Notes under the pieces: model-generated | What the model was told of the DNA's origin: nothing | The model's input: only the letters and a program-made list of their open reading frames with translations | Databases searched by the model: none | Assembly: GCF_018304945.1 (NCBI RefSeq) | Contig: NZ_JAGQEE010000006.1 | Location: 304,863-368,862, forward strand | DNA from: Collimonas humicola | Lineage (GTDB): Bacteria; Pseudomonadota; Gammaproteobacteria; Burkholderiales; Burkholderiaceae_D | DNA: 64,000 nt | Direction: 5' to 3' | Part shown: positions 24,901-32,428 of the stretch, in pieces | Numbering within the stretch: position 1 is the stretch's first letter | Layout of the letters: each line of letters starts with the position of its first letter | Translations under genes and position numbers: made by a program

Positions 24901-27600
24901 ATGATGAAGGAACGGGGATTGCCACGTTCGCTGCGATTGATGTTCTCGGGCGGCGTCGCTGTTGGGCTAGGTCTGTTGGCCCATTCGGTGCAGGCGCAGG
25001 AGACGAAGACGGACGATTCACCGCAACAAATACAACGAGTCGAAATTACAGGCTCGTCGATTAAGCGTGTTGCCTCCGAAGGCGCTTCGCCAATCACAAC
25101 GATTAAAGCCGACGATTTTGTCAAGACTGGCGCTACTACTGCCGCTGAAGTCTTGTCCAGTATCTCAGGCAATCAAACACAATTCACAGCCTCTTCCAAC
25201 GTCGGCGCCGGCAAGACCGTAGGTTCTTCCGCCGACTTGCGTGGTCTGGGCTCCAACAAGACATTGGTGCTGCTGAATGGCCGTCGCCTGGCGAATGCCG
25301 CGTTTGACGGCTCCGCAGTCGACCTGAATGTGATACCAATTGCAGCGCTGGACCGCGTCGAAGTTCTGCGCGACGGCGCATCTGCGATTTACGGTACCGA
25401 TGCTATCGGCGGCGTAATCAACTTCATCACCAAGCGTTCGTACACCGGCCTCAACCTGAGCGCCGAAGGCATCCTGCCGCAACAAGCCGGCGCTGCTGAA
25501 AAACGTTTCAACTTGTCGGGCGGCATGGGCGATCTGGACAAAGACGGCTACAACTTCTTTGGCGTGATCGACTACCACACACAGAATGCCGTCAAGGCAG
25601 CTGACCGCAGCTTCTCGGCCCCAGGCGGCCAGAATCCTGGCATCGGCCTCAATACCGGCAGCGCGAATGCGATGCCAGGCAACTACACCGATATCAACAC
25701 CGGCACATTTACCAATCCGTACGCCGGGACGCCAAACTGCAGCAATCCTCCTTATGCCTATAACGCTAAAGGCGGCATCTGCCGTTACAACACCCAGGCC
25801 GCTATCGGCATCGTGCCAAAGACAGAAGAAATTGCTGTCCTGGGCAAGGGCAGTTTCAAGCTGAACGCGGACAATACCGCATCGGTCGAATACCTGCACT
25901 CAGAAAGCAAGATCAGGACTTACGTTGCTCCTGACGTCTTTTCCAGCGCGAATTATGACGGCGGCAGCGGCGACTACGTGATCAATCCGAACAGCCGTTA
26001 CTATCCAGGCAATGGCATCACGCCAGGCACAGCCAGCGGTGGTCCATTGGCCCTGAACTGGCGCTCCCAAGCTACCGGCGCTCGCGTCACAGAGTCCAAA
26101 AACACTACCGATCGTCTGTTGCTGAGCTTGGATGGCACAGTCGCCGGCTGGGACTACAAGACCGGTCTGGCTTATGCCATGAGCAAGGCTAACGACAATC
26201 TGATTCGCGGTTACCTGAACAACGACCTGGTTAAAGCCGGTATGTTGAGCGGCGTCATCAATCCGTTTGGTGCGCAGGATGCAGCTGGCCAGGCCTATCT
26301 GAACAATGCCCAGGTAAAGGGTGTTTATGAAGATGCGAAGACGACAGTCACGACTCTGGACTTCACTGCCAGCCGTGAATTGTTCCAATTGCCTGCAGGC
26401 GGCGTTGGTTTCGCTTTCGGCGGCGAACTGCGTAAGGAAAAGGCAAACTTCAACGTCGACCACAGCGTGGCCGATCTGTCGCAAAGTACCGGTTCTTCGA
26501 CAGCCCAGTCTTCGTCGGGCAGCCGTAATGTCAAGGCGGTGTTTACCGAATTGAACGTGCCTATCTTCAAGACCCTCGAGGCGAACGTCGCTGCTCGCTA
26601 CGACAACTACAGCGATGTAGGCGGCACGCTGAATCCTAAGGCTTCCTTGCGCTGGCAGCCAGCCAAGCAGCTGATGTTCCGCACCACCTACAGCACCGGT
26701 TTCCGCGCTCCGAGCCTGTACGAACTGCATGATCCGAACTCGACGACCTATACACAAAGCGCTTACAACGACCCAGTTTTGTGCCCAGGCGGCAACGTAG
26801 GTGCAGGTGGCAATGCTTCGCGCGATTGTAACCAGCAGTTCTTCCGTTTCATCGGTGGCAACACCAAGCTGCAGCCGGAAAAATCGACTTCGTTCACGCT
26901 GGGTATGGTGGCTGAGCCGCTGCCGAACGTTACGACATCGATCGACTATTTCAACATCAAGATCAAGAACCAGATCTCCGTGATCTCGGAACAAGATATT
27001 TTTGCTGACCCAGTCAAGTACGCAGCGAACTTCGTCCGCAATGCCGATGGTTCCCTGAAATACATCGTTGACACCAACGTCAATCTGGGCAATATCCACA
27101 CCTCCGGTTTCGACCTGGGCTTCGGATGGCGTCTGCCGAAGACTGCATGGGGCGATTTCGGTCTGTCGCTGGATGGTACTTACATCACCCAGTATGACTA
27201 TCAGACTGAAGCTGGCGGCGCTTACCAGAACAATCTGGCAGTGTATGCCAACGGCGGTCCGATTTTCCGCTGGCGCCATACTGCAACATTGAACTGGGCC
27301 AAAGGTCCTTGGAATGCAATGTTGCAACAGGTGTACTCGACTGGTTACCGCGATCAAAACGGCGGCCTGATCGACAAGCAGCACAACACTCACGAAGTCG
27401 GCTCCTATACACGTTACAACGTGTCAGCTTCCTACACTGGCTTCAAGAACCTGACCTTGACTGCCGGTATCAAGAATCTGTTGAACACCGACCCGCCATC
27501 GTCTAACGTCACCGATAACTTCCAATATGGTTACGATGCGCGTTACGGTGACCCAATTGGCCGTGCGTTCTTCGTCCGCGCCAACTATCAATTCTTCTGA
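24901..27600 (+). CDS. TonB-dependent outer-membrane receptor
   Basis: 899 aa. The signal peptide ends near VQAQETK, followed by a TonB-box-like stretch (IQRVEITGSSIKR). The plug domain has ASPITTIKADDF, LRGLGSNKTLVLLNGRRL and RVEVLRDGASAIYGTDAIGGVINF. A 22-strand barrel ends in RANYQFF with terminal Phe. It imports a large substrate across the outer membrane using TonB energy. The barrel class (GLGSNKTLVLLNGRR) is frequent in receptors for peptides or carbohydrates, not siderophores, and the divergent peptide operon supports peptides. The ATG at 24901 follows aggga. A terminator follows the gene. Confidence 0.92.
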   Translation: MMKERGLPRSLRLMFSGGVAVGLGLLAHSVQAQETKTDDSPQQIQRVEITGSSIKRVASEGASPITTIKADDFVKTGATTAAEVLSSISGNQTQFTASSNVGAGKTVGSSADLRGLGSNKTLVLLNGRRLANAAFDGSAVDLNVIPIAALDRVEVLRDGASAIYGTDAIGGVINFITKRSYTGLNLSAEGILPQQAGAAEKRFNLSGGMGDLDKDGYNFFGVIDYHTQNAVKAADRSFSAPGGQNPGIGLNTGSANAMPGNYTDINTGTFTNPYAGTPNCSNPPYAYNAKGGICRYNTQAAIGIVPKTEEIAVLGKGSFKLNADNTASVEYLHSESKIRTYVAPDVFSSANYDGGSGDYVINPNSRYYPGNGITPGTASGGPLALNWRSQATGARVTESKNTTDRLLLSLDGTVAGWDYKTGLAYAMSKANDNLIRGYLNNDLVKAGMLSGVINPFGAQDAAGQAYLNNAQVKGVYEDAKTTVTTLDFTASRELFQLPAGGVGFAFGGELRKEKANFNVDHSVADLSQSTGSSTAQSSSGSRNVKAVFTELNVPIFKTLEANVAARYDNYSDVGGTLNPKASLRWQPAKQLMFRTTYSTGFRAPSLYELHDPNSTTYTQSAYNDPVLCPGGNVGAGGNASRDCNQQFFRFIGGNTKLQPEKSTSFTLGMVAEPLPNVTTSIDYFNIKIKNQISVISEQDIFADPVKYAANFVRNADGSLKYIVDTNVNLGNIHTSGFDLGFGWRLPKTAWGDFGLSLDGTYITQYDYQTEAGGAYQNNLAVYANGGPIFRWRHTATLNWAKGPWNAMLQQVYSTGYRDQNGGLIDKQHNTHEVGSYTRYNVSASYTGFKNLTLTAGIKNLLNTDPPSSNVTDNFQYGYDARYGDPIGRAFFVRANYQFF

Positions 27601-27639
27601 TAGCGGGAAGCGATTGGCTTAAGTACTATTCGTAAGCAG

Positions 27640-27664
27640 ACCACCTGGGAAGTTTCCAGGTGGT
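27640..27664 (+). terminator. Intrinsic terminator after the TonB-dependent receptor gene
   Basis: A 9-bp perfect stem accacctgg (27640-27648) / ccaggtggt (27656-27664) with a 7-nt loop and a following T-rich stretch (tttggcttttcc). It separates the receptor transcript from the tonB-exb operon. The rest of the 314-bp gap to tonB shows no gene. Confidence 0.85.
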
Positions 27665-27914
27665 TTTGGCTTTTCCGAATACGTAAGTTAAGTGGCATCT
27701 TTCTGCTGTTTTTGGGAATCATTGATGTAGTATTTATAGATGCGCTTAAATTCGGTGATGGTAGGTCGGTATTTTGTAGAATTTGCAATGAAAATGCCGG
27801 AATAGCTCACCATGGCTGGTATGGTTTTTGCGCTATCGTATTTGGGCAGTAGTTCACTCATCAGATTGCAGGCAGTTCTGGCAATTGAATAATGTAGTAT
27901 CGGAGGAAAGAGGC

Positions 27915-28571
27915 ATGGATTTCACGCAGGATGGGAGAAACCCTTCCAAGAATGTAGTTGGCATCAGCGTGGTGGTTCTTCTGCATGTAGCTCTAGTTTA
28001 TGCGCTGGTTACCGGGCTCGCCCGCAAAGTTGTTGAAGTGATTCAGCAGCCGGTCGAAACCAAGATCATCGAGGAGATCAAGCCGCCACCACCGCCGCCA
28101 CCACCGGACAAGCCGGTACCGCCGCCGCCAAAATCGGTTGCGCCGCCGCCACCGTTCGTACCTCCACCCGAGGTAAAGGTAACGCCGCCGCCACAGGAAA
28201 ATGTGATTGCTGCCGTCACCAACGTCAAACCGCCGACCAACGATTTGCCGACGTCTGTAGCTCAACCGTCGACTACCGGCGAGTCAGGCCCACCCGCCCA
28301 TACCAGCGCCAAAATCGCCGGGAATTGCGAAAAGCCGGAGTATCCAAGAACTTCCTTGCGTAATGAAGAAGAGGGTACTGTGACTGTCAGACTGACGATT
28401 GGCGCTGATGGCAACGTGATTGATTCTTCTGTTGAAAAGGGCAGTGGTTTCAAGGATCTGGACAGAGCCACGGTGAAAGCCTGGAGCCTGTGCCATTTCA
28501 CGCCGGCCATGGCCGACGGTAAACCCGTGCAGTCAACGACAAAAATGCAGTATGTCTGGAAGCTCGAATAA
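27915..28571 (+). CDS. tonB: TonB family energy transducer
   Basis: A 218-aa protein. A single N-terminal membrane anchor (VVGISVVVLLHVALVYALVTG) is followed by a Pro/Lys-rich periplasmic spacer at residues ~50-110 (PPPPPPPPDKPVPPPPK) and a C-terminal TonB domain (CEKPEYPRTSLRNEEEGTV; ATVKAWSLCHFTPAM). It transmits proton-motive force from ExbBD to outer-membrane receptors. The ATG at 27915 has ggaggaaag upstream. It heads an operon with exbB and two exbD genes, and is probably dedicated to the receptor encoded just upstream. Confidence 0.92.
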   Translation: MDFTQDGRNPSKNVVGISVVVLLHVALVYALVTGLARKVVEVIQQPVETKIIEEIKPPPPPPPPDKPVPPPPKSVAPPPPFVPPPEVKVTPPPQENVIAAVTNVKPPTNDLPTSVAQPSTTGESGPPAHTSAKIAGNCEKPEYPRTSLRNEEEGTVTVRLTIGADGNVIDSSVEKGSGFKDLDRATVKAWSLCHFTPAMADGKPVQSTTKMQYVWKLE

Positions 28572-28639
28572 TCGACGTGTAGAACCACTACTTTGTCCGT
28601 TATCCTAGCAATCTAATTTATCAAATTTGGAGTATTAGT

Positions 28640-29569
28640 ATGTCTATCACTCGTAATCGCTTATCCGCCCTGGCTGCCGCTCTGATGATCTCCGCTGTGA
28701 CGATCTCGCCGCTGGCCGCAATCGCCCAGACACCAGCCGCAGCATCTGCTTCGGCTACCGCTTCCGCACCGGCTGCAGCCGACGCGCCTAAAGCTGCCGA
28801 TACCGCAGCAGCGTCGCTGGCCGACACCCCAACCCCGCCGCCGGCTCCTGCAGCCAAGGAAACCGTCGACAATCCATACGGCCTGGACGCCCTGTGGAAA
28901 GGCGGCGACTTCGTTGCCCGCGGCACCCTGATCATCCTGGTGCTGATGTCGATGGGCAGCTGGTACATCATCATCACCAAGCTGATCGAACAAGTGAAAC
29001 TGATGGGCCAGGCGCAAAACGCCAAGAAGACTTTCTGGAAAGCCGCAACGGTTGAAGCTGGCATCGCCGGCCTCAAGCCAAACAGCGCTTACCGCTTCAT
29101 CGCACAAAACGGCAGCACATCGACTCTGCACCACGACGGCGCCTTGCTGGAACAGATCGACCTGAACACCTGGGTGACGATGTCGATCCAGCGTTCGGTT
29201 GAAAAAGTCCAGAGCCGCCTGCAAGACGGCCTGGCTTTCCTGGCAACCGTCGGTTCGACCGCACCGTTCGTCGGTCTGTTCGGTACCGTCTGGGGTATTT
29301 ACCACGCGCTGACAGCAATCGGTATCGCCGGCCAGGCATCGATCGACAAGGTTGCCGGTCCGGTCGGTGAAGCGCTGATCATGACCGCGATCGGTCTGGC
29401 AGTGGCGGTGCCTGCGGTGCTGGGCTACAACTGGCTGGTTCGCCGCAACAAGAGCGCGATGGAAGAAATCCGTTCGTTCAGCGCCGACCTGCACTCAGTC
29501 CTGCTGAGCGGCGTGATGTCTTCGAGCTCGGCTAGCCAGGTTGCTCACATCAACAAAAAGGTTGGCTAA
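28640..29569 (+). CDS. exbB: ExbB/TolQ-type proton channel protein with N-terminal extension
   Basis: A 309-aa MotA/TolQ/ExbB-family protein. Residues 1-30 resemble a cleavable signal (LAAALMISAVTISPLAAIAQ), and residues ~30-75 are Ala/Pro-rich. The conserved part has three TMs (FVARGTLIILVLMSMGSWYII; VGSTAPFVGLFGTVWGIYHAL; ALIMTAIGLAVAVPAVLGYNW). With ExbD it forms the motor that drives TonB. The extension makes it longer than E. coli ExbB (244 aa) and suggests a periplasmic tail. It lies 68 bp after tonB and 2 bp before exbD. Confidence 0.92.
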   Translation: MSITRNRLSALAAALMISAVTISPLAAIAQTPAAASASATASAPAAADAPKAADTAAASLADTPTPPPAPAAKETVDNPYGLDALWKGGDFVARGTLIILVLMSMGSWYIIITKLIEQVKLMGQAQNAKKTFWKAATVEAGIAGLKPNSAYRFIAQNGSTSTLHHDGALLEQIDLNTWVTMSIQRSVEKVQSRLQDGLAFLATVGSTAPFVGLFGTVWGIYHALTAIGIAGQASIDKVAGPVGEALIMTAIGLAVAVPAVLGYNWLVRRNKSAMEEIRSFSADLHSVLLSGVMSSSSASQVAHINKKVG

Positions 29570-29571
29570 TC

Positions 29572-30000
29572 ATGGCGATGTCACTCGGCTCCCCCGATGG
29601 GGATGAAGACGAAGTGATCGGCACGATCAACACGACGCCGCTGGTCGACGTCATGCTGGTCTTGCTGATCATCTTCCTGATCACGATCCCGGTGGTGACA
29701 CATACGATTCCAGTGAAGCTGCCGAACGAATTCGACGAACCTTATAAGACCAAGCCGGAGAACATCAACCTGGCGGTGAATAAGCAAGGCGACATGTTCT
29801 GGAACGAGCAACTGGTGCCGAATACCGCGACTTTGCTGTCGAAACTGAAGGAAGTGGCGGTGGAAGTGCCACAACCGGAACTGCATATCCGCGGCGATCA
29901 GCAAACCAAGTATGAATACATCGGCAAGGTGATCCTGACTGCGCAGCGGGCAGGGATCGCCAAGATCGGGTTCATTACCGAACCGCCTGCACGCAACTGA
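29572..30000 (+). CDS. exbD: ExbD/TolR-type protein 1
   Basis: A 142-aa protein with one N-terminal membrane segment carrying the conserved proton-binding Asp (TTPLVDVMLVLLIIFLIT) and a C-terminal periplasmic domain (PELHIRGDQQTKYEYIGKVI; GIAKIGFITEPP). It is part of the ExbBD motor. It is followed by a second exbD, as in the Xanthomonas-type tonB-exbB-exbD1-exbD2 arrangement, which usually means the two forms have separate roles or form mixed dimers. Confidence 0.93.
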   Translation: MAMSLGSPDGDEDEVIGTINTTPLVDVMLVLLIIFLITIPVVTHTIPVKLPNEFDEPYKTKPENINLAVNKQGDMFWNEQLVPNTATLLSKLKEVAVEVPQPELHIRGDQQTKYEYIGKVILTAQRAGIAKIGFITEPPARN

Positions 30001-30006
30001 TCTGTC

Positions 30007-30053
30007 GGAACAGAGTTCAGGAGGCGCCGAAAGGGGCCGCGTGACTCTGCTCC
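30007..30053 (+). promoter_or_regulatory. Intercistronic hairpin between the two exbD genes
   Basis: The stem ggaacagagt (30007-30016) / actctgctcc (30044-30053), 9 of 10 paired, has an inner GC-rich loop and lies in the 93-bp gap between exbD1 and exbD2. There is no U-tract, so it is more likely an mRNA-processing or stability element than a terminator. Confidence 0.4.
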
Positions 30054-30093
30054 AACTGACTGCGCAGGAAGTCTCAAATATTAGGAGCATCAA

Positions 30094-30528
30094 ATGGGTA
30101 TGAATGTGGGCTCATCCGGCGGCAGCGCCAATGATCCGGAACCGATGATGGAAATGAACATGACGCCGCTGATTGACGTCATGCTGGTGCTGATCATCAT
30201 GCTGATCATCACGATTCCGATCCAGAATCATGCGATCAAGCTGAACATGCCGACCGGTAATCCGCCGCCGCCGCTGGCTCTGCCAGTGGTCGACACGGTG
30301 GATATCGATCCGAGCGGCACGGTGATGTGGAACGGTACGCCGATGGCCAGCCGTGCAGAGCTGGAAGACCGCCTGAAAACGGTGGTCGCCGGCGGCAATA
30401 TCGATGAAGTGCATCTGCGTCCGAACAAGCTGGTGGAGTACAAGTCGGTCGCTGCCGTGATGGCGTCGGCGCAGCGCTTGGGAGTCACCAAGATCGGCAT
30501 CGTCGGCAACGAGCAGTTCATGGAGTAA
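30094..30528 (+). CDS. exbD: ExbD/TolR-type protein 2
   Basis: A 144-aa paralogue of the preceding ExbD. It has the same single-TM layout with the conserved Asp (MTPLIDVMLVLIIMLIIT) and the C-terminal domain (EVHLRPNKLVEYKSVAAVMA; GVTKIGIVGNEQF). The N-terminal Gly/Ser/Asn/Pro-rich tail (SSGGSANDPEPMMEMN) differs from ExbD1. An aggagc motif precedes the ATG. A strong terminator 29 bp after the stop ends the motor operon. Confidence 0.93.
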   Translation: MGMNVGSSGGSANDPEPMMEMNMTPLIDVMLVLIIMLIITIPIQNHAIKLNMPTGNPPPPLALPVVDTVDIDPSGTVMWNGTPMASRAELEDRLKTVVAGGNIDEVHLRPNKLVEYKSVAAVMASAQRLGVTKIGIVGNEQFME

Positions 30529-30556
30529 CAAATAGGTTTGGTTTTTCGCACCAGGC

Positions 30557-30596
30557 AATAGGCAGGTTTAGGGTCACGCCCTGGAACCTGCCTATT
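30557..30596 (+). terminator. Intrinsic terminator between exbD2 and the TPR gene
   Basis: A perfect 12-bp stem aataggcaggtt (30557-30568) / aacctgcctatt (30585-30596), with a further 4-bp inner pair (aggg/ccct), is followed by ttcgtttt. It probably attenuates read-through from the tonB-exb genes into the TPR-protein gene. Confidence 0.75.
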
Positions 30597-30621
30597 TTCG
30601 TTTTCGATTGAAAGAATAGCT

Positions 30622-31896
30622 ATGTCCAAATTACGCTTCGCTCCCATGTTCGTGTTGCTGGCCGCGGTCGGCCTCAATGCGACGCTTCCTGTTGTAGGCC
30701 TTACTCAAAGCGCCTATGCCGCCGACGATGCAGACAAGGCGAAAGCCGAGACCGTACGTCCGGAAATCGGTACGCCGCTGCAGGCTGCACAGGCCTTGAT
30801 GAAAGAGCAGAAGTACAAGGAAGCGCTGGCAAAAATAGCGGAAACAGACGCTGTCGGCGACAAGACGGCCTATGAAACCTATACCATCGACCGCATGCGC
30901 GGCGCTGCCGCGGCAAGTGCAGGCGATGCCGATCTGGCTGCCAAGTCATTCCAGGCCGTGATTGCTTCGGGGCGCCTGGCCCCTGCTGACCAAGCCAAGA
31001 TCGTCAAGGCGCTGGGCAACCTGTATTACGAAGCACAGAATTATCCGAAGGCGATTGAATGGCTGTCGCGTTCCCGGAAAGAGGGCGACAACGATCCGGC
31101 AACGCATACATTGCTGATCCAGTCTTATTATCTGGGTAACGACATTCCCCGCGCCACCAGCGAGCTGCAGGCAGTGATCGCCGCCGATGAAGCCGCGAGC
31201 CGAGCACCGAGCGAAATCAACCTGAAGCTGTTGATCAGCTGCGCATTGAAGAGTAACGACAAGGTCGCTTATCTGGCCGTCCTGGAGAAGCTGAACACCT
31301 ATTATCCGAAGAAGGAATACTGGGCTGACTTGCTCAACAAGGTGCAGTCCAAGCCGGGCTTCTCCGACCGCCTGGTGCTCGACGTTTATCGCCTGAAAGC
31401 GGCCACTATCCAACTGCAAACCAGCACTGAATTCACCGACATGGCTCAGCTGGCCCTGCTTGCCGGTTTCCCTGCGGAAGCCAAGAAAGTCATGGACCAG
31501 GGTTACCAGGCCGGTTTGCTGGGAAGCGGTCCGGATGCCGCCAAACAGAAGCGTCTGCGCGACCAGGCTAACAAGGCTGCCGCCGACGACCTGAAAACCA
31601 TGGCGCAAAGCGAGGCTTCAGTATCCAGTTCGAAGGAAGGCACAGGGCAGATCAATCTAGGCTATGCATTGGTGACTGCCGGTCAGTTCGACAAGGGACT
31701 GGCGCTGATGGAAGACGGTTTGAAAAAGAGCGGCCTGAAGCGTAGCGAAGACGCTAAATTGCATCTGGGCGTTGCTTACCAAGCTGCTGGGCAGAAGGAA
31801 AAGGCGATCCAGGCTTTCAAGACTGTCCAGGGGACGGACGGCGTTGCCGACCTGGCGCGCTTGTGGATCATGCAGGTAAATCATCCGGTGAATTAA
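30622..31896 (+). CDS. Exported tetratricopeptide-repeat protein
   Basis: A 424-aa protein with signal peptide FAPMFVLLAAVGLNATLPVVGLTQSAYAAD reduced to the mature start near DDADKAK. The rest is alpha-helical with TPR-like units: PLQAAQALMKEQKYKEALAK, KALGNLYYEAQNYPKAIEWL, GYALVTAGQFDKGLALMEDG, LGVAYQAAGQKEKAIQAF. TPRs mediate protein contacts. Its place directly after the tonB-exbB-exbD-exbD genes suggests a periplasmic accessory of this energy-coupling system, but a terminator lies between them. No enzymatic motif is seen. Confidence 0.85.
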   Translation: MSKLRFAPMFVLLAAVGLNATLPVVGLTQSAYAADDADKAKAETVRPEIGTPLQAAQALMKEQKYKEALAKIAETDAVGDKTAYETYTIDRMRGAAAASAGDADLAAKSFQAVIASGRLAPADQAKIVKALGNLYYEAQNYPKAIEWLSRSRKEGDNDPATHTLLIQSYYLGNDIPRATSELQAVIAADEAASRAPSEINLKLLISCALKSNDKVAYLAVLEKLNTYYPKKEYWADLLNKVQSKPGFSDRLVLDVYRLKAATIQLQTSTEFTDMAQLALLAGFPAEAKKVMDQGYQAGLLGSGPDAAKQKRLRDQANKAAADDLKTMAQSEASVSSSKEGTGQINLGYALVTAGQFDKGLALMEDGLKKSGLKRSEDAKLHLGVAYQAAGQKEKAIQAFKTVQGTDGVADLARLWIMQVNHPVN

Positions 31897-31915
31897 GCGC
31901 ACCGCATGTCGATAC

Positions 31916-31957
31916 AAAAAAAGAGCTGTTTGCAAGGTTTGCAACAGCTCTTTTTTT
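31916..31957. terminator. Bidirectional intrinsic terminator
   Basis: The 15-bp arms aaaaaaagagctgtt (31916-31930) and aacagctcttttttt (31943-31957) give U-runs in both directions. They serve both the TPR gene and the convergent lipoprotein gene. Confidence 0.93.
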
Positions 31958-31985
31958 ATTTCTGACCACTATTTAAAGCAGGCAC

Positions 31986-32210
31986 TTAATTATTAGGGCC
32001 ACGGGGCGCAACCGGGAACACCATGTCCCTGGCTTGTTCAGGCGACAAAGTTTGCACGCTCGATGATTTGGCTTGCTTGGTCGGCAGATTGCTGCCCGTC
32101 GTGTAGACGGCTTCCTGCGGAACGTAAGACGCGCCGTCGGGCTCGCTGGAAGATGAAGCGCAGGCGGAAATCAAGGGCAGGGCAAAGGCGCAAATCAGTA
32201 GAGTTTTCAT
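31986..32210 (-). CDS. Small lipoprotein of unknown function
   Basis: A 74-aa protein with a lipoprotein signal (MKTLLICAFALPLISAC; lipobox LISAC, lipidated Cys at residue 17) followed by a Ser-rich linker and a short polar tail (VQTLSPEQARDMVFPVAPRG). No domain is recognised. It is divergent from the prolyl oligopeptidase gene across a 218-bp region that holds a perfect palindrome, so the two may be co-regulated. Confidence 0.7.
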   Translation of the reverse strand: MKTLLICAFALPLISACASSSSEPDGASYVPQEAVYTTGSNLPTKQAKSSSVQTLSPEQARDMVFPVAPRGPNN

Positions 32211-32275
32211 GACGTTTTTTTTGTCTCTAAAAGTTGGGTATGGATGTCCGTTGAATACGGATCGACACGCGCTAC

Positions 32276-32290
32276 AGTATGTTACATACT
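32276..32290. promoter_or_regulatory. Perfect 15-bp palindrome in a divergent promoter region
   Basis: The sequence agtatgttacatact (7-bp arms, single central T) sits between the lipoprotein gene (start 32210) and the prolyl oligopeptidase gene (start 32429). An operator is the natural reading. The half ttacatactag recurs at 37679-37689 upstream of the racemase and azlC genes. Confidence 0.5.
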
Positions 32291-32428
32291 AGAACTGCAA
32301 GATAGCATAGTTGCTTTTAAAAAAGTTGACGTAACGCAAAAAAATCATCGCCCGCTTATCCGTGGGCGCCTGATGACAGCATGACTCTTTGCAGACCTGA
32401 TTTCACCCCAAATCACAACGGACAAACC

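Noticed and set aside
28043..28240. A Gly-rich minus-strand frame opposite tonB
   Set aside because: It is the antisense of the Pro-rich TonB spacer (CCN codons read as GGN), not a glycine-rich protein.
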